From positions 1 to 16,748 of the forward strand of contig DNTA01000251.1 in NCBI GenBank assembly GCA_003500135.1: a stretch of 16,748 nt of DNA, in the 5' to 3' direction. Below the pieces are notes generated by a model. The model made no database searches. It was not told the origin of the DNA and saw only the letters and a list, made by a program, of their open reading frames with translations. The position numbers and the translations under genes were made by a program. This document shows positions 13,787-16,748 of this stretch, in pieces; position 1 is the stretch's first letter, and each line of letters opens with the position of its first letter. Source of the DNA: Cytophagales bacterium. GTDB lineage: Bacteria > Bacteroidota > Bacteroidia > Cytophagales > Cyclobacteriaceae.

Positions 13787-15781
13787 CTATTCTTTTTTCA
13801 TTACCAGGGCCACCCGGTTTGGTAAATACACGCTTAGTTTTTCGTCTTCTTGTGTAGGGTAGTTCATTTGATCATCCACACGATTAAAACCACCAAAACC
13901 AGGGCTATCACTGTTAAGTATAATTTTATAGTTGCCTTTTCCAATTGAGGGGAAACGATAATCAGGTACTGAATTAGTAGGGCTGAAATTAAATAGGAAT
14001 ATTAAGTTGTTTCGCTCATAGATCATCACTTTATTTTCGTCATCCATATTAAGTTGTTTTCCGGGCAAGGAAGGAAGAATATTTTCCTTTCTGACCATAT
14101 GGATCATAGCGCGGTCAAAATTGTTGAGAAACCTGTATTTTAAGTTTTCATCTTCTACCAATGACCATTGCCGGCGGGCATATTTGTAGCTCCACCCATT
14201 GCCTTCTCTCGGAAAGTCTATCCATTCAGGATGCCCGAACTCATTACCAATGAAATTTAAATATGCTTCTCCGCCTAGCGTGGCGGTAAGCAACCTGATC
14301 ATTTTATGCAGGGCAATGCCTCTGTCTATTACCATATTATCGTCATTGACCTGCATATGGTAATACATTTCCTTATCCATCAGCCAGAATGCCGTAGTTT
14401 TATCACCCACAATTGCCTGGTCGTGTGATTCGGCGTAGGCCACTGTCTTTTCCTTAAATCGCCTGTTAGACATTACACTCCATAACTCGTGAATGTTCCA
14501 GTCTTCATCCCTTTTTTCTTTTAGGTATTTGATCCAAAAATCCGGAATACCCATGCCCAGTCTGAAATCGAACCCGATCCCTCCATCTTCCTGTTTTCTA
14601 CAAAGCCCGGGCATTCCGCTCATATCTTCTGCAATAGAAATGGCGTTTGGTTTTATATCGTGCATAAGTTTATTGGCCAGTTGCAAATAAATAAGTGACT
14701 CCCAATCCACGCCTTCCACAAAATACTTATCGTAATGATCGAATTGGGTAAAATCGCCGTGATGATGATATAGCATGGAAGTAATGCCGTCAAAACGAAA
14801 ACCATCGAAATGAAATTCTTCTAACCAGTATCGTACATTGGATAAAAGGAATTGCTTGACCTCTGTTTTGCCATAGTCAAATAGTTTTGAATCCCAGGCG
14901 CTGTGTTCGCCCCGGCCCCCTGCATGAAAGTATTGGTGATCTGTACCATCAAACTCATTCAGGCCCTCCGAGAGGTTTTTTACCGCATGCGAATGCACAA
15001 TGTCCATTATGACAGCAATGCCCATTCCATGAGCAGTATTGATCAGCTTTCTCAGGTCGTCAGGAGTGCCAAACCGGCTTGAGGCAGCAAAAAAGTTGGA
15101 AACATGATATCCAAAGGAACCGTAATAAGGGTGTTCCTGGATGGCCATTAATTGAATGGCATTATACCCCAGGTCTTTTATGCGAGGTAGTACATTCTCG
15201 GTGAATTCTGCATAGCTTCCTACATCCTCTTTTTCCTGAGCGATGCCAATATGCGCCTCATAGATCAGAAGGTTTGTTGCTATTTTATCGAGTTTAAATT
15301 TCTTATCGGTCCATTTAAAAGGCTTATCCAGCCGCCATACCATCCCAGAGAAATCATGGGTCTCCGGATCTTGAACCACTCTATGGATATATGCTGGGAT
15401 TCTGTCCCGACTGGCATGCTCTCCCTGTACGTATACTTTTACCAGTGTTCCGTCTTCTAATTCATTGCCGTTGAGAAATATTTCCCATACACCGTTATCT
15501 GTCAGGTGCAACGGATGAGAATGCCGGTTCCAATCATTGAATCCACCAATGAGATTTAGGGCCTTTGCGCCAGGCGCCCATTCCCTGTACCACCAACCTT
15601 TGGCATTTTCATCATAATTAAAACCTAAATACTTGTATTGATTGGCAAAAGATTTTAAATCCTTATATTCTGACTCTATGAACTTTAGTGCGCTTTTGTA
15701 TCTTTTTATACGGCCGCTTATTTCATCCTGATAAGGTTCTAACCAGGGATCATCTTTAACGAGTTGAGGTAGTTTGGACAT
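13787..15781 (-). CDS. glgB: 1,4-alpha-glucan branching enzyme (GH13, eukaryote-like)
   Basis: Makes the alpha-1,6 branches of glycogen by cutting an alpha-1,4 chain and reattaching it. From the ATG at 15781 (MSKLPQLVKDDPWLEPYQ) it is 664 aa. The CBM48-like N-terminal domain holds WYREWAPGAKALNLIGGFNDW. The GH13 barrel carries nucleophile Asp331 in FRFDGITSMLYHHHG, acid/base Glu385 in AEDMSGMPG, and Asp454 in YAESHDQAIVGDKT. Later come GNEFGHPEWIDFPREGN and the C-terminal beta domain ending YLPNRVALVMKK. The wording is that of the eukaryotic GBE1-like subfamily (GH13_8), not of E. coli GlgB. The frame stays open for 52 more codons upstream, but that stretch is low-complexity, Phe-rich and unlike the family, so 15781 is chosen. 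It converges on the phosphorylase gene across a shared terminator. Confidence 0.96.
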   Translation of the reverse strand: MSKLPQLVKDDPWLEPYQDEISGRIKRYKSALKFIESEYKDLKSFANQYKYLGFNYDENAKGWWYREWAPGAKALNLIGGFNDWNRHSHPLHLTDNGVWEIFLNGNELEDGTLVKVYVQGEHASRDRIPAYIHRVVQDPETHDFSGMVWRLDKPFKWTDKKFKLDKIATNLLIYEAHIGIAQEKEDVGSYAEFTENVLPRIKDLGYNAIQLMAIQEHPYYGSFGYHVSNFFAASSRFGTPDDLRKLINTAHGMGIAVIMDIVHSHAVKNLSEGLNEFDGTDHQYFHAGGRGEHSAWDSKLFDYGKTEVKQFLLSNVRYWLEEFHFDGFRFDGITSMLYHHHGDFTQFDHYDKYFVEGVDWESLIYLQLANKLMHDIKPNAISIAEDMSGMPGLCRKQEDGGIGFDFRLGMGIPDFWIKYLKEKRDEDWNIHELWSVMSNRRFKEKTVAYAESHDQAIVGDKTTAFWLMDKEMYYHMQVNDDNMVIDRGIALHKMIRLLTATLGGEAYLNFIGNEFGHPEWIDFPREGNGWSYKYARRQWSLVEDENLKYRFLNNFDRAMIHMVRKENILPSLPGKQLNMDDENKVMIYERNNLIFLFNFSPTNSVPDYRFPSIGKGNYKIILNSDSPGFGGFNRVDDQMNYPTQEDEKLSVYLPNRVALVMKKE

Positions 15782-16158
15782 ATGAATTCCATAGTTTTGT
15801 TCTGATAGGAATATAGTTGTTAAAAGAGAATTATAAAACAGATAATTGAAAAGAAGCGAAAAGTAATCTGTGAATTGCTCGTAAAAGAAAAAGAGGGACA
15901 CTTTTGCCCCCATTTTCAACATCAACCAAACAACCAAAAAAATTTTATGCTTTTTTTACGTCAATTTTTTTATGGTACAGTGTTATGCTGCTATAAAAAT
16001 AATTTTTTTCGACAATACCAAGCAGATACACGAAATTTTAAATATAGATATGTAAATATTACCTTTATCACAAAGTTTAGAGGTTTTGGTGCAATTCTAT
16101 ATTGGAAATTTATAATAACTGATTGATATCTAGCGGTTTGAAATAATATTTATCAACA
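15782..16158. other. AT-rich divergent spacer between glgB and the right-end glycosyltransferase
   Basis: A 377-bp region with no credible gene. It should hold divergent promoters for the branching enzyme and the GT2 gene, but I find no clear TTTG/TAnnTTTG pair on either strand; TACCTTTA at about 16059-16066 is one mismatch from the -7 word. Runs of seven A or T occur at 15936-15942, 15951-15957, 15965-15971 and 16003-16009. An 83-codon plus-strand frame (15875-16126) is judged a chance frame. Confidence 0.6.
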
Positions 16159-16746
16159 ATGAAAATAAGTGGGTTTACTTTTGTGCGTAATGGTGTGAAG
16201 TTGTACTATCCTGTGAAGGAGTCCATTATGTCAATCCTTGATTTAGTAGATGAATTTGTAGTGGCAATGGGTGATAATGATCCCGATGATAAGACCCGTG
16301 AAGAAATCGAAAGTATTGGCTCTGACAAGATTAAGATAATTGATACGGTTTGGGATTTGGAAAAATACCCGCGTGGTATGGAGCACGCTCATCAAACTGA
16401 TATAGCAAAAGAAGCATGTGTTGGCGACTGGCTTTTTTATCTGCAAACAGATGAGTTGATTCATGAAAATTCGGTTCCATTAATAAAATCGGCCTGTGAA
16501 AAATATCTGAACAATAAGGAGGTTGAAGGCTTTTTATTCAAATATATCCATTTTTGGGGCGACTACTGGCACTATCATAAATCACACCTTTGGTATCCGC
16601 GGGAAATTCGAATTGTGAGAAACGATCCGGAAATTCATTCATGGCAATCAGCGCAGTCTTTTCGGCGTATTCCGGATTTCGATGGAGTGAGCTACAGAAA
16701 AAAAGCAGGCACCTTTAAATTAAAAGTGGTTCTACTGGTAATTTAG
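16159..16746 (+). CDS. Glycosyltransferase family 2-like protein, probably truncated or frameshifted at the window edge
   Basis: A GT-A-type glycosyltransferase of 195 aa as read. It begins MKISGFTFVRNGVKLYYPV, typical of a GT2 subgroup in Bacteroidota. A donor-site acidic segment follows (MGDNDPDDKTREEI), then the DXD-like QTDE in GDWLFYLQTDELI (near 93-104), and later LWYPREIRIVRN and RRIPDFDGVSYRKKAG. In relatives I recall, the chain continues past this point into a HYGWVRPP-type motif and beyond. Here the frame ends KLKVVLLVI then TAG at 16744-16746, while the -1 frame stays open to the window edge as GSTGNLV. This suggests a one-base deletion near 16724-16727, a sequencing error, or a real early stop. 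It is divergent from glgB; substrate unknown. Confidence 0.75.
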   Translation: MKISGFTFVRNGVKLYYPVKESIMSILDLVDEFVVAMGDNDPDDKTREEIESIGSDKIKIIDTVWDLEKYPRGMEHAHQTDIAKEACVGDWLFYLQTDELIHENSVPLIKSACEKYLNNKEVEGFLFKYIHFWGDYWHYHKSHLWYPREIRIVRNDPEIHSWQSAQSFRRIPDFDGVSYRKKAGTFKLKVVLLVI

Positions 16747-16748
16747 TG

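Noticed and set aside
11891..15933. 13-base direct repeat ATCAACCAAACAA at 11891-11903 and 15921-15933
   Set aside because: A match of this length is expected about once by chance in a window of this size and base composition, and the contexts differ.
15782..15937. 52-codon N-terminal extension of the branching enzyme
   Set aside because: The frame is open but the added residues are low-complexity and Phe-rich, and MSKLPQLVKDDPWLEPY is a normal family start.
15875..16126. 83-codon plus-strand frame in the spacer between glgB and the GT2-like gene
   Set aside because: Phe/Lys/Asn/Tyr-rich composition expected of AT-rich non-coding DNA, no domain or good start context.
1..16748. Search by eye for tRNA, rRNA, CRISPR arrays, insertion-sequence ends and long direct repeats
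   Set aside because: No repeat-spacer pattern, transposase, terminal inverted repeats or conserved RNA-gene sequence was found.

Overview
The window looks like a chromosomal stretch from a gliding member of the Bacteroidota, most likely a marine or soil Cytophagales (Fulvivirga/Marivirga-like). The reasons are a GldB-type gliding lipoprotein, Bacteroidota-style promoter words (TAnnTTTG), AT-rich spacers with few Shine-Dalgarno sites, and UvrA, ECF sigma and branching-enzyme sequences of the type seen in that group. The genus is inference. I see no rRNA, tRNA, CRISPR array, insertion sequence or phage gene.

Left part (1-4751). The first 47 bases hold the start of a minus-strand gene for an exported protein, divergent from a gldB-like lipoprotein gene. 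Convergent with gldB is a minus-strand unit, read from right to left: an ECF sigma factor, a glutamine-hydrolysing asparagine synthase and a GT4 glycosyltransferase. The last two overlap by ATGA and probably act together in making a surface polysaccharide or glycan.

Middle part (4752-9765). A 343-bp divergent promoter region separates the sigma gene from a plus-strand operon: uvrA (nucleotide excision repair), a secreted FKBP-type prolyl isomerase, and an exported protein I do not recognise. This operon converges on a minus-strand NAD(P)-binding SDR/DUF2867 protein (9762-11207). Both terminator-free convergent pairs in the window share their stop codons inside a TTAA palindrome.

Right part (11208-16748). 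A stand-alone, partly degenerate receiver-domain protein ends at an intrinsic terminator. After it come two glycogen genes facing each other across a perfect 34-bp palindromic bidirectional terminator: a short GT35 alpha-glucan phosphorylase homologue (plus) and a eukaryote-like GH13 branching enzyme (minus). The phosphorylase homologue has Thr where the PLP-binding Lys is expected, although its phosphate-site Arg/Lys are kept. This is the most interesting point in the window. A 377-bp AT-rich spacer then leads to a GT2-like glycosyltransferase whose reading frame stops early at the right edge, possibly through a frameshift.

Most of the window is ordinary core genome. The points most worth a second look are the phosphorylase without a PLP lysine, the acidic-pair-less receiver, the unknown exported protein in the uvrA operon, the early stop of the right-edge glycosyltransferase, and several hairpins near gene ends and starts.
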